Shown here: positions 45,280 to 56,001 of the stretch, piece after piece
Numbering within the stretch: the stretch's first letter is position 1
Layout of the letters: every line of letters begins with the position of its first letter
DNA from: Actinoplanes teichomyceticus ATCC 31121
GTDB taxonomy: Bacteria > Actinomycetota > Actinomycetes > Mycobacteriales > Micromonosporaceae
Assembly (NCBI RefSeq): GCF_003711105.1
Contig: NZ_CP023865.1
Coordinates: 6,679,001-6,743,000, forward strand
Direction: 5' to 3'
Length of the DNA stretch: 64,000 nt
Made by a program: the position numbers and the translations under genes
Notes under the pieces: generated by a model
What the model was told of the DNA's origin: nothing
What the model saw: only the letters and a program-made list of their open reading frames with translations
Databases searched by the model: none

Positions 45280-46349
45280 GGGCGCGGGCGATACTTTCAG
45301 AGGCTTTCCGGAACCTGCTCTCCGGCGCCGGCCGGCCGGCCCTCATGATCGCGGTCTACGTCGTCCTCTGCGCCACGATCGGCGCCACCGAGGTGATGGC
45401 GATCAGCGGGATCATCCGCGACGGCGACAATTTCCGGGCGGCGGGCGCCTCGACCTTCATGCTCTCCGCCCCGGCCGGCGTCGACGGGATCCGGTGCGAG
45501 AGCCTCGGGAACTCCCCGAACGTGACAGCCGCCGGAGCCATGCGCGAGGCCCGGGGAAACCGGCTGACCGCGTTGCCCGTCTCGGGAGTCACCCTGCGGG
45601 AGGTGACCACCGGCTTCCTGAACGCCATCGCGCCCGCCACCGGACGGCATCCGGCCCCGCGCGACGGCGTCGCCGTCCCGGAGAGCCTGGCGAAGTCGCT
45701 CGACATCCGGCCGGGCGAGTATCTGGCCAGCTCGGGCGGGCCGCTGCGGATCGGCGGACTGCTCACCTACGCCGACGACGGCCGCGACCAGGTGCTCGAC
45801 AACTCGATCCTCGGAGTGGTGCCCGGCGACGGGCTGTTCGACGAGTGCTGGATCAGCCTGTCCACCTACGACCGCGCCTCCCTGCACCTGCTCTCGACCA
45901 GCATCGTCGCGGCCTACGACCCGGACGGCGACGTCACCGTACGGCAACTCAACTCGTCCCTCGGCGAGCGTTTCGACGGGGCCACCCGCTTCGCCGAGCG
46001 CCCCACCCGCCACGCCCCCTACCTCGCGTTCGGGGCCACCGCCCTGCTCGCCCTGGCGGGCGTGTGGTCGCGCCGGCTGGCGCTGGCCTCGGACCGCCAT
46101 GCCGGCGTGCGCCGGTTCGATCAGCTCGCCATGTTGACGACCGAAGCGGTGGCGTGGGGCCTGGCCGGGCTGCTGGTCGTCCTTGCCCTGACCCGGACCT
46201 GGCTGGAGCTCACCGGCTACTCGGCGTTCACCTTCGACCAGGTCGTGCGGATCGGCGCCGCGGGCTTCTTCGGCGTTCTGGCCGGGACCCTGGTGGGGTG
46301 GTCGCTGGTCCGGGAGAAGCGCCTGTTCGCGTACTTCAAGCATCGCTGA
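45276..46349 (+). CDS. MacB/FtsX-like ABC permease
   Basis: A 357-residue membrane protein with the MacB topology: one N-terminal helix (about 20-42), a large extracytoplasmic domain (about 45-245), then three C-terminal helices (about 248-268, 290-310, 325-345). The extracytoplasmic part has ESLAKSLDIRPGEYL, a phrase frequent in these permeases. Together with the ATPase and adaptor upstream it probably forms a mechanotransmission-type exporter rather than a classic channel. Confidence 0.85.
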   Translation: MRARAILSEAFRNLLSGAGRPALMIAVYVVLCATIGATEVMAISGIIRDGDNFRAAGASTFMLSAPAGVDGIRCESLGNSPNVTAAGAMREARGNRLTALPVSGVTLREVTTGFLNAIAPATGRHPAPRDGVAVPESLAKSLDIRPGEYLASSGGPLRIGGLLTYADDGRDQVLDNSILGVVPGDGLFDECWISLSTYDRASLHLLSTSIVAAYDPDGDVTVRQLNSSLGERFDGATRFAERPTRHAPYLAFGATALLALAGVWSRRLALASDRHAGVRRFDQLAMLTTEAVAWGLAGLLVVLALTRTWLELTGYSAFTFDQVVRIGAAGFFGVLAGTLVGWSLVREKRLFAYFKHR

Positions 46350-46436
46350 GCCATCGCCCGGCCCGGCCGCGCCGAGGCGCCGCACCGGCCCGGCGTGGCC
46401 CGGGCGCGCCGGTGCACCACACCGGCCCGGCGCGGC

Positions 46437-47303
46437 CTAGCTCGGATAGAAGTTGCCGTAGACGTCCAGGCTCCGGCCGCCGGCGGTGGTGGCCACCGCT
46501 TCGTACGTGTCACCGCCCGCGTTCCGGCCACCCGCGTCATAGGCGTACTTCGCGGTGAACGTGTACGTCCCGGGCGCGATCTCGTCCGCCGGGGCCAGCG
46601 TGAACGTGTAGAGCAGCGCATCGGCCCGCTCGGTGACGCCGACGCTCACGCTGGCGCCGGGCACCGACTTGGTCCCGCCGCGCGAGGTCAGTCCGGGCGT
46701 GCGCGCCACCCGGACGGTCACGGTCAACGCGGTCAGCTTCTCGGTGGTCTTCAGCGTGATCACGCCGCCGCCCCGGGTGTCGCCGCTGTCCGGGTCGATC
46801 GACCCGTCGGACCACAGCGGCCCCTGCTCGACCCGGGTGTTGCCGGGCGCGCCCTTGGCCGGCGCCGGTACGGCCGGGGCCGTCGTCGGGGCCGAGGCGG
46901 TGGCCGCAGTGGTGCCGGGCGTGCGCGTGGCGGGCCTCGTGGTCGCCGGCGCCGTGGGCCGCGACCCGGTGGCCGAGGGGGCGGTGGACGGCCCGGCGGT
47001 GGACGGGCTGGGCGCCACCGTGGAGATCGTCGGGGTGGGTGCCGGGGCGGTCTCGTCGCCGCGCTGGTCGCCGGCCAGCGCCCACTGCGCCGCGAACCCG
47101 CCGCCGCCGAAGAGCGCGACCAGCGCGCCGACGGCCGCCAGCCGCAGCCGGGGACCGCCGCGCCGCCGCGCCGACCGGCTCGCCGCGGCCGGTCCGGTCA
47201 TCGCGCCTGCGGTGATCCGGGCCAGCATGGCCTCGCGGTCCGGCCGGTGGGCGGCGGCCTCCGCGCGCAGGGCGGCCCGCAGTTGCTCGTCCGAGAGCCT
47301 CAT
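46437..47303 (-). CDS. Membrane-anchored partner of the ECF sigma factor (putative anti-sigma/sensor)
   Basis: A 288-residue single-pass protein. The cytoplasmic N-terminus (MRLSDEQLRAALRAEAAAH..DREAMLARI) precedes one transmembrane helix at about residues 54-75. A Pro/Thr/Ser/Ala-rich linker (about 84-150) leads to a beta-rich extracytoplasmic domain of about 130 residues. The gene overlaps the sigma factor stop by ATGA. This layout and position suit a regulator of the sigma factor, but no zinc-binding HxxxCxxC anti-sigma motif is visible, so it may not be a classical anti-sigma factor. Confidence 0.7.
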   Translation of the reverse strand: MRLSDEQLRAALRAEAAAHRPDREAMLARITAGAMTGPAAASRSARRRGGPRLRLAAVGALVALFGGGGFAAQWALAGDQRGDETAPAPTPTISTVAPSPSTAGPSTAPSATGSRPTAPATTRPATRTPGTTAATASAPTTAPAVPAPAKGAPGNTRVEQGPLWSDGSIDPDSGDTRGGGVITLKTTEKLTALTVTVRVARTPGLTSRGGTKSVPGASVSVGVTERADALLYTFTLAPADEIAPGTYTFTAKYAYDAGGRNAGGDTYEAVATTAGGRSLDVYGNFYPS

Positions 47304-47806
47304 CGGGCCGCCTCCCAGCCGTCGATCCGGGTGACCGCCCCGCCCAGCAGGTCGGCCAGCTGTTTCGCGCCCCGAGAGGTGGCGCTCTTCACCGCCCCGA
47401 CGGAGATGCCCAGCGTCGCGGCGACCTCGCGCTCGGACAGGTCGAACGCGTACCGCAAGACTACGCAGGCGCGCCGGCGGTGCGGGAGCTTGCGCAGGGC
47501 GCTGCGGACGTCCAGGACGGCGGGCACGTCACCGCCGGCCGCCGTACGGCCGGACAAGCCGAAGGTGAGCAGGCGCTCCCGGCCGCGGCGGCGCACCCAC
47601 TGGCGGGCCAGGTTCATCAGGATGCCGTGGCCGTACGCGGCCGGGTCGTCCGCCGCCTGCACCCGGTCCCAGTGCCGCCACACCTCGGTGAGCGCGTCCG
47701 CGGCCAGGTCGTCGGCGACGCCCGCCTCCCCGGTCATGAGATAGGCCAGCCGCGACAGCGACGCATGGTGCCGCTCGAAATACGCGCGGAACGCGTCGTC
47801 GCGCAT
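47300..47806 (-). CDS. RNA polymerase ECF sigma factor, SigE-family (sigma-70 regions 2 and 4)
   Basis: A 168-residue ECF sigma factor. Region 2 spans LAYLMTGEAGVADDLAADALTEVW, and region 4 has LPHRRRACVVLRYAFDLSEREVAATLGISVGAVKS as its helix-turn-helix. The ATG at 47806 follows a GGGGG stretch; the frame is open six codons further to a GTG at 47824. It is translationally coupled to the membrane-anchored protein downstream, which suggests signal-dependent control. The regulon cannot be inferred here. Confidence 0.88.
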   Translation of the reverse strand: MRDDAFRAYFERHHASLSRLAYLMTGEAGVADDLAADALTEVWRHWDRVQAADDPAAYGHGILMNLARQWVRRRGRERLLTFGLSGRTAAGGDVPAVLDVRSALRKLPHRRRACVVLRYAFDLSEREVAATLGISVGAVKSATSRGAKQLADLLGGAVTRIDGWEAAR

Positions 47807-47824
47807 CGGCGCCCCCAGGTTCAC

Positions 47825-48254
47825 TGGCCGGATTGTTTCCTGAACTTTTCCCGGACCGGACGACGTTAGAGATCAACTAGCCGCCCTCGCAAGATCCGAC
47901 CGGCCGGTGAGACGCGGTCGTCACTCCGGTCGCCCGGGCCGTCCGGACAGCGCTTTCCCACCGGTCGTGGACCGGTGTCGAGGCTGCCTGGCCACCCTGC
48001 CGAAAAGGGACGGCCATGTCAATGCAGCGCTGCAAAACCGTCCCGGCCGCGCCGGACAGGCCGACCGGCCGAGAAAGGCGAGCCCGGCAGGCAGACCGGA
48101 CCCGGCAGGCAGACCGGACCCGGCAGGCAGACCGCGCCCGGCAGGCGGGCCGAGCCCGGCAGGCAGACCGAGCCCGGCAGGCAGGCCGGGCCCGGCAGGC
48201 AGACCGAGCCCGGCAGGTGAGCGTTCGCTCCGCGGGGAAGATCCGCGCCGCGGA
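47825..48254. other. Intergenic region with minisatellite
   Basis: About 430 bases between the start of the sigma factor gene and the 3' end of the UvrA-like gene, both on the minus strand. It should contain the sigma factor promoter (CCGGGAAAAGTTCAGGAAAC on the minus strand at about 47835-47855 is a candidate zone). The 18-bp tandem repeat at 48085-48217 occupies its left third as read from the UvrA-like gene. Open frames through the repeat merely translate it as a six-residue periodicity and are not convincing genes. Confidence 0.5.
48085..48217. repeat. 18-bp tandem repeat, seven full copies plus a partial one
   Basis: Units begin at 48085, 48103, 48121, 48139, 48157, 48175 and 48193, with a partial unit from 48211. 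The consensus is CGGCAGGCAGACCGAGCC, with variation mainly in the last five positions and one CGGGC variant. The array lies between the sigma factor and UvrA-like genes and ends about 38 bases before the latter's stop codon. There are no spacers, so it is a minisatellite and not a CRISPR. Confidence 0.9.
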
Positions 48255-50624
<2,370 letters not shown>

Positions 50625-50657
50625 GGCGGCAAGGCTAGTGGCGGCGCGCAGCGCGGT

Positions 50658-50757
50658 GCTTCTCGTTTCCTGACCGATTCGCGGGCGTCGCCCCCGCGCC
50701 GAACCTCGCTTCTCGTCTCCTGACCGGTTCGCGGGCGTCGCCCCGGGGCCGAACCTC
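50658..50757. repeat. 50-bp direct tandem duplication upstream of the UvrA-like gene
   Basis: The segment 50658-50707 (starting GCTTCTCGTTTCCTGACC) is repeated immediately at 50708-50757 (starting GCTTCTCGTCTCCTGACC) with only a handful of mismatches. On the minus strand each copy contains GGTCAGGAxACGAGAAGC. Since this lies 34-133 bases upstream of the UvrA-like start codon, it may be a duplicated promoter or operator element. That function is inference; the duplication is directly visible. Confidence 0.85.
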
Positions 50758-50853
50758 TAAACGGGCCCGGCCGCCTGCCGATCTACAGCACGTCACATCG
50801 AGACGCCGCCGACGGTGTCTCGCCGTGCCGGACCGGCTCGACGAACGGCAAGC

Positions 50854-52542
50854 ATGCGGGAGAACGCGGTGGTGAGCGAAGCACGGCCGGAGACCGGCGA
50901 CGAGGGCTACAGCGTCTTCGAGATGGTCCTCGCGGTCGCGATCGTGAGCACCATCATGATTGCCAGCAGCCCGTTCTTCCTGAGCAGTCTGGTGAGCGTC
51001 AACAAGCAGCGCACCAAGCAGGCCGCGGTGCAGCTGGCCGACACCGCCATGGAGCAGGTGCGCGGCCTCAAGGGCAGCTCGCTGCTGAGCGGCCGCAGCA
51101 AGACCGCCACCCAGCGGCAGTTCGACGAGGCGCCCGCCGTGGTCCGGCCGTTCCTGGCGGCCATGGAGGTCGCCGGCGACCCGATGATCACCGACGCCGC
51201 CGCCACCGCGGGCGTGGACGCGCCGATCTCCACGAACGCGCAGCGGGTCACCGTGGAGGGGACCACCTACACGCAGAACATCTACGTCGGCAAGTGCGAG
51301 GTCTACCTGACCGGCACCAGTGAGTGCGTCTACCCCAAGGGCTCGGGCGCGCCCGCCGACACCACCCAGATCCTGCGGTTCTTCCGCGTCGTGGTGCTCG
51401 AGACCTGGCCCGACCACAGCTGCTCCGGCGGCACCTGCGACTACGTCGCCACCACCCTGGTGTCGAACGCCTCCGAGCCGACCTTCGACTTCAACCGTCC
51501 GGCCCCGCAGGTGATGAACAACGACCAGACCTGGTACGTCAACGAGGCCGTGACGTACCAGATGCAGGCGCGCGGCGGCCAGCTGCCGAACTCCTGGACC
51601 GTCGGCGCGCTCCCGGCCGGTCTCGGGATGACCCCGGCCGGCGTGATCACCGGAACCCCGACCGTCGCCGGCGTCACCTCGACCACCGCCACCGTCACCG
51701 ACCGCGCGAACCGCAACAACACCGGGTCGGTCAGGTTCACCGTGCTGCGCCTGCCCACCGTGACCGTGCCGGCGAGCGCCGCCGGCCACGTCGGCGAGGC
51801 GGTCACCCTGGCCGTCACCGGCGCCAACGGGGCGACCCCGTACACCTTCGCCGCGGAGGGGCTGCCGGACGGGCTGACCCTGAACGCCACCACCGGGGCG
51901 ATCACCGGCGCCGCCACCACCGCCGGCGTCTACTCCGTGAAGGTCACCGTGACCGACGTCAACCGGCGCACCGGCACGGCCTCCTACACCCACACCGTGC
52001 ACCCCGCGCTCACCCTGGGCACGCTGGCCGACCGGACGATCGACCTGAAGGCGAGGATCGACCTGACCGCGGCCGGCTCCGGCGGCGACGGGAGCTACAC
52101 CTACAGCGCCACCGGCCTGCCGCCCGGCCTCTCGGTCAACGCCCGGACCGGCGTCGTCTCGGGCCGGCCCACCGCGTCCGGCCGGTTCCTGCCCACGATC
52201 ACCGTCACCGACGGCGCGGGTGGCACCGCCGGCCAGCAGTTCGTGATGATCCTGACCACCACCGACTCGCTGATCTTCACCGCGCCGTCGCTGACCGCAC
52301 CGGATCAGACGACCGCCCGGGGCACGGCGAGGTCCCTGACGCTGGCCACGAACGGGACCCTGCTCAACCTGTCGCCGTCGCTGTCGGTCACCGGCCTGCC
52401 GCCGGGCCTGAGCCTCAACGCGCTGACCGGGGTGATCTCCGGGACGCCGACCACGGCCGGCACCTGGACCGTCACCGCGACGGCCACCACCCTGACCCCG
52501 CCGAGCAGCAGCATCCTCACCTTCGTCTGGAAGATCACATGA
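50854..52542 (+). CDS. Prepilin-like surface protein with putative Ig-fold repeats
   Basis: A protein of about 562 residues with a type IV prepilin N-terminus: the leader ends in DEG before YSVFEMVLAVAIVSTIMIAS, retaining Gly(-1) and Glu(+5) for prepilin peptidase. The region of about 230-560 contains four putative Ig (He_PIG-type) repeats, each ending in a variant of GLPPGLSLNALTGVISGTPTTAG. Starts at ATG 50854 or at GTG 50869/50872, which has GGGAG upstream. It leads a three-gene operon. No pilus ATPase or prepilin peptidase gene is visible in the window. Probably a cell-surface pseudopilin or adhesin. Confidence 0.82.
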   Translation: MRENAVVSEARPETGDEGYSVFEMVLAVAIVSTIMIASSPFFLSSLVSVNKQRTKQAAVQLADTAMEQVRGLKGSSLLSGRSKTATQRQFDEAPAVVRPFLAAMEVAGDPMITDAAATAGVDAPISTNAQRVTVEGTTYTQNIYVGKCEVYLTGTSECVYPKGSGAPADTTQILRFFRVVVLETWPDHSCSGGTCDYVATTLVSNASEPTFDFNRPAPQVMNNDQTWYVNEAVTYQMQARGGQLPNSWTVGALPAGLGMTPAGVITGTPTVAGVTSTTATVTDRANRNNTGSVRFTVLRLPTVTVPASAAGHVGEAVTLAVTGANGATPYTFAAEGLPDGLTLNATTGAITGAATTAGVYSVKVTVTDVNRRTGTASYTHTVHPALTLGTLADRTIDLKARIDLTAAGSGGDGSYTYSATGLPPGLSVNARTGVVSGRPTASGRFLPTITVTDGAGGTAGQQFVMILTTTDSLIFTAPSLTAPDQTTARGTARSLTLATNGTLLNLSPSLSVTGLPPGLSLNALTGVISGTPTTAGTWTVTATATTLTPPSSSILTFVWKIT

Positions 52543-53177
52543 GCGACGACCGGGAGACCCCGCCGCCCGCGCCGGCCACCGACGATCAGGGTTTCTCGCT
52601 GATCGACCTGATCGTCGCCACGTCGCTGATGTCGATGATCCTGATGCTGGTCACCGGCGCGGTCCTGGAGGTGTACTCCACCGTCAACCGCACCGAGACG
52701 CTGAGCATCGCCCGGGACGAGGTCGGCAACAGCTTCCGCCGGCTGGACAAGGAGCTGCGCTACGCCACCTGGGTGTCCACCCCCGCCCAGGTGGGCTCCG
52801 CCTGGTACCTGGAGTACGCCACCGCCACCGGCTGCCAGCAGCTCGTCTTCCGGGACGGCACGCTCACCCGGGCCGCCTGGACGCTGCCCGGCACCACGCC
52901 GGGCAGCGCGATCCCGCTCGCCTCGGACCTGGCGCAGACCGGGACCGTCGCCCCGTTCACCGTCTACGCGCCCGGCGACGAGCCGTACGCCTCGGCGAGC
53001 CCGGACACCAGCGGTGTCGGCAGCGAGTACGAACCCGAGCACGCCCAGATCCGGCTGCGGTTCACCGGCCGGGCCGGCAACACCAGCCTGCCCGTGGACG
53101 TGCTCTTCACCGCCCAGAACACCAGCCGCAACACTCCGGCGCTCAACGAGTGCAGCAAGGGAAGGCCGGCCGCATGA
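52539..53177 (+). CDS. Prepilin-like protein (minor pseudopilin)
   Basis: A 212-residue protein with a prepilin-type leader DDQG|FSLIDLIVATSLMSMILML. Gly(-1) is present, but the usual Glu at +5 is Asp. A transmembrane/alpha-stem helix is followed by a beta-rich globular part with two cysteines (TGCQQLVF, NECSKG). ATGA overlaps couple it to the genes on both sides. It resembles PilW-like minor pilins in organisation. Confidence 0.78.
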   Translation: MSDDRETPPPAPATDDQGFSLIDLIVATSLMSMILMLVTGAVLEVYSTVNRTETLSIARDEVGNSFRRLDKELRYATWVSTPAQVGSAWYLEYATATGCQQLVFRDGTLTRAAWTLPGTTPGSAIPLASDLAQTGTVAPFTVYAPGDEPYASASPDTSGVGSEYEPEHAQIRLRFTGRAGNTSLPVDVLFTAQNTSRNTPALNECSKGRPAA

Positions 53178-54673
53178 GGCTCTCGCTCCGCCCCGGCGAC
53201 GACCGGGGGTCGATGCCGATGGCGATGCTCGTCGTCACCGTCGTGCTGTCGCTGTCCACCACGATGGTGCCGATCGTGGTCCGCCAGATCATGAACAGCC
53301 AGAACTACGCGCAGCGCGCCTCCGCGCTCGATGCCGCCCAGGCCGGCATGGACGTGATGATGGCGCGCGTCCGGGCCGCCTCGGACGAGAGCCTGAACGG
53401 TTTCCTGGAGGACGTGCCGCCCTGTCAGATGACCGGCGTGGTGGGCGTCGCCGACGGCAACGTGAAGTCGTCGTACTCGGTGTCGGTGACCTACCGCGAC
53501 CGGGACGGCGACGTGATGGCCGGATGCGCCGTCAACGAGGTGCCCACCACGGCGATCGTCGAGTCGGCCGGCATCAGCGGGTCGGTCACCCGCACCCTGG
53601 TCGCCACCTACGTCTTCTCCACCAGCAACACCAACATCCCGGGCGGCCAGATCAAGGTCGCCGACTACAACCTGTGCTTCGACGCCGGGGCGGCGAAGAG
53701 CCCGGCGGCCGGCACCGCGGTCGGGGTCAGGACCTGCGACGGCAGCAGCCGGCAGCAGTTCGGCTACACGCCCGACCTGTACCTCAAGCTGATCTACTCG
53801 GAGTCGTCCACGGCGCAGGCCGGCATGTGCCTGTCCTCGGGCCCCTCGCCGCACCGGAACGGCACCACCATCGTCTTCCAGCCCTGCCCGACGGTCCGCG
53901 ACTACCGGTTCCAGTGGGGCCTGGACGGCAGCAGCATGTTCCACGCGTCCTACATGAAGACCACCTCGGCCGGCGCGACGGTCGCGGCCCAGGACAGCTA
54001 CTGCATCACCCGGGTCGCCACGCCCGCGTCGATCGCCCTGGGCAGCTGCTCCGCGAACGGCGGCACCACCGTGTGGCGCTCCGACCCCGGGGTGGGCGCC
54101 GGGATGGCCGGTGACAGCACCAACCAGCTGGTCAACTACAAGCAGTTCAGCCGCTGCCTGGACGTGACGAACAAGGACGTCAACCAGAGGTACATGATCG
54201 CCTGGTACTGCAAGCAGGACCCGTCCGGCAACGTCGAGCTCAACCAGCAGTGGACGCATCCGGTCCCGGTCCTGCCGGCCATCTCGGCCACCGGGCCGAT
54301 CGTCGTCAACAACCCGAACAGCACGGTCAAGGACGTCCCGAACAAGGACTACTGCCTGCGGTCGCCGGGCAGCGCGGCCAGCACCGTCTACGTGACCGTG
54401 GAGTCCTGCCCGACCGCGTCCGCCAAGTTGAGGACGGAGTACCAGTGGACCGTCTACCACGACACCGGTGACTACGGGACCAGCTACCGGATCATGGACT
54501 ACAAGGGTTTCTGCCTGACCCCCACCGACCTCACCGTCGCCAGCCCGGACTGGCACGGCGACCACACCGCCAAGGTCAAGGTAGCCGTGTGCAACACGTC
54601 CGACCTGCAGAAGTGGAACGCGCCGTCGAACATCCAGCGGCCCACGCCGCTGACCAACCTGACCGAGAAGTGA
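53174..54673 (+). CDS. Surface protein with pilin-like anchor and ricin-B-like lectin region
   Basis: A 499-residue protein with a single N-terminal hydrophobic segment (SMPMAMLVVTVVLSLSTTMVPIVV) lacking a clear prepilin Gly-Phe site but resembling PilX-type proteins. The remainder contains repeated blocks with CLDVTN, YCLRSPGS and FCLTPTD, each followed by W- and Q-rich strands, as in QxW/ricin-type beta-trefoil lectin repeats. Many cysteines are evenly spread, implying disulfides outside the cell. The ATG overlaps the preceding stop. Likely a carbohydrate-binding tip or adhesin of the same surface structure. Confidence 0.72.
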   Translation: MRLSLRPGDDRGSMPMAMLVVTVVLSLSTTMVPIVVRQIMNSQNYAQRASALDAAQAGMDVMMARVRAASDESLNGFLEDVPPCQMTGVVGVADGNVKSSYSVSVTYRDRDGDVMAGCAVNEVPTTAIVESAGISGSVTRTLVATYVFSTSNTNIPGGQIKVADYNLCFDAGAAKSPAAGTAVGVRTCDGSSRQQFGYTPDLYLKLIYSESSTAQAGMCLSSGPSPHRNGTTIVFQPCPTVRDYRFQWGLDGSSMFHASYMKTTSAGATVAAQDSYCITRVATPASIALGSCSANGGTTVWRSDPGVGAGMAGDSTNQLVNYKQFSRCLDVTNKDVNQRYMIAWYCKQDPSGNVELNQQWTHPVPVLPAISATGPIVVNNPNSTVKDVPNKDYCLRSPGSAASTVYVTVESCPTASAKLRTEYQWTVYHDTGDYGTSYRIMDYKGFCLTPTDLTVASPDWHGDHTAKVKVAVCNTSDLQKWNAPSNIQRPTPLTNLTEK

Positions 54674-54716
54674 TCGGGGCTACCGCGCCGGGCCCGGCAG
54701 GCCGCAGACTCCTGGG

Positions 54717-55883
54717 ATGACGATGACCGATCCGCTCGAACTGCTCGACATCGCCGGGCTGCTCAACGACGAGGAACGGCAGATCCAGGAGACGGTGGCC
54801 CGGTTCGTGGCCGACCGGGTCCGGCCGTACGTCGCGGAGTGGTTCGAGGCCGGCACGTTCCCCCGCGAGCTCGCCCCGGAACTGGGCAAGCTCGGCGTGC
54901 TCGGCATGCACCTGGACGGGTACGGCTGCGCCGGCACCAGCGCCGTCGCCTACGGCCTGGCCTGCCTGGAGCTGGAGGCCGGCGACTCCGGCCTGCGCAG
55001 TTTCGTGTCGGTGCAGGGCTCGCTGGCGATGTTCTCGATCTTCAAGTACGGCTCGGAGGAGCAGAAACTCCAGTGGCTGCCCCGGATGGCGGCCGGCGAG
55101 GCGATCGGCTGCTTCGGGCTGACCGAGCCGGACTTCGGCAGCGACCCGGCCAACATGCGCACCCGGGCGGTCCGCGACGGCGACGACTGGATCCTCACCG
55201 GCACCAAGATGTGGATCACCAACGGCAGCATCGCCGACGTCGCCACCGTCTGGGCGCGGACCGAGGACGGCATCCGCGGCTTCCTGGTCCCCCGGGGCAC
55301 CCCCGGGTTCACCACCCGCACCATCAAGCAGAAGCTGTCCCTGCGCGCGTCGATCACCGGTGAGCTGATCCTGGACGGGGTGCGCCTGCCCGACTCCGCC
55401 CGGCTCCCCGGCGCGCACAGCCTCGGCGCCCCGCTGAGCTGCCTGAACGAGGCCCGTTTCGGCATCATCTTCGGCGCGGTCGGCGCCGGCCGCGACTGCC
55501 TGCGCACCGCGATCGACTACGCGAACACCCGCGTCCAGTTCGACCGCCCGATCGCCGCGTTCCAGCTCACCCAGCAGAAGCTGGCGGACATGGCGGTGGA
55601 CCTGAACACCTCCGCGCTGCTCGCCCTGCACCTGGGCCGGCTCAAGGACGCCGGCACGATCAAGCCGCACCAGGTCAGCGTCGGCAAGCTGAACAACGTC
55701 CGCAAAGCGCTGTCGATCGCCCGCACGTGCCGCACCGTCCTCGGCGGCAGCGGCATCACCCTGGAGTACTCCCCGCTGCGCCACGCGAACAACCTGGAGT
55801 CGGTCCTCACCTACGAGGGGACCTCGGAGATCCACACCCTGGTCATCGGCCAGGCGCTGACCGGGCACGCCGCCTACCGGTGA
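54717..55883 (+). CDS. Acyl-CoA dehydrogenase, glutaryl-CoA dehydrogenase-like
   Basis: A 388-residue FAD enzyme. LTEPDFGSDP (flavin and substrate loop), WITNGSIADV, and the C-terminal TYEGTSEIH carrying the catalytic base Glu367 are all present. The context of that glutamate and the MRTRAVRDGDDWILTGTKMWI block fit glutaryl-CoA dehydrogenase, which oxidises and decarboxylates glutaryl-CoA in lysine/tryptophan breakdown. It is monocistronic, with no electron-transfer flavoprotein gene nearby. Confidence 0.9.
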   Translation: MTMTDPLELLDIAGLLNDEERQIQETVARFVADRVRPYVAEWFEAGTFPRELAPELGKLGVLGMHLDGYGCAGTSAVAYGLACLELEAGDSGLRSFVSVQGSLAMFSIFKYGSEEQKLQWLPRMAAGEAIGCFGLTEPDFGSDPANMRTRAVRDGDDWILTGTKMWITNGSIADVATVWARTEDGIRGFLVPRGTPGFTTRTIKQKLSLRASITGELILDGVRLPDSARLPGAHSLGAPLSCLNEARFGIIFGAVGAGRDCLRTAIDYANTRVQFDRPIAAFQLTQQKLADMAVDLNTSALLALHLGRLKDAGTIKPHQVSVGKLNNVRKALSIARTCRTVLGGSGITLEYSPLRHANNLESVLTYEGTSEIHTLVIGQALTGHAAYR

Positions 55884-56001
55884 CGGCGGCGTCCCGGGGC
55901 GGCCCGGCGCCCCCGGCGATGCCGGTCACTGCGGCTTGGGCCGCGCCCGCGGTCCGGGCAGACTGGGCGGGGATCGACGGCACGCCTGGGGGAGCCACCG
56001 G

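Noticed and set aside
48085..48217. Possible CRISPR array
   Set aside because: Units are contiguous without spacers, the repeat is only 18 bp, and no cas genes are present.
47975..48220. Small plus-strand frames encoding PGRQTG-like repeats
   Set aside because: The periodicity is explained by the 18-bp DNA repeat; no convincing Shine-Dalgarno or homology.
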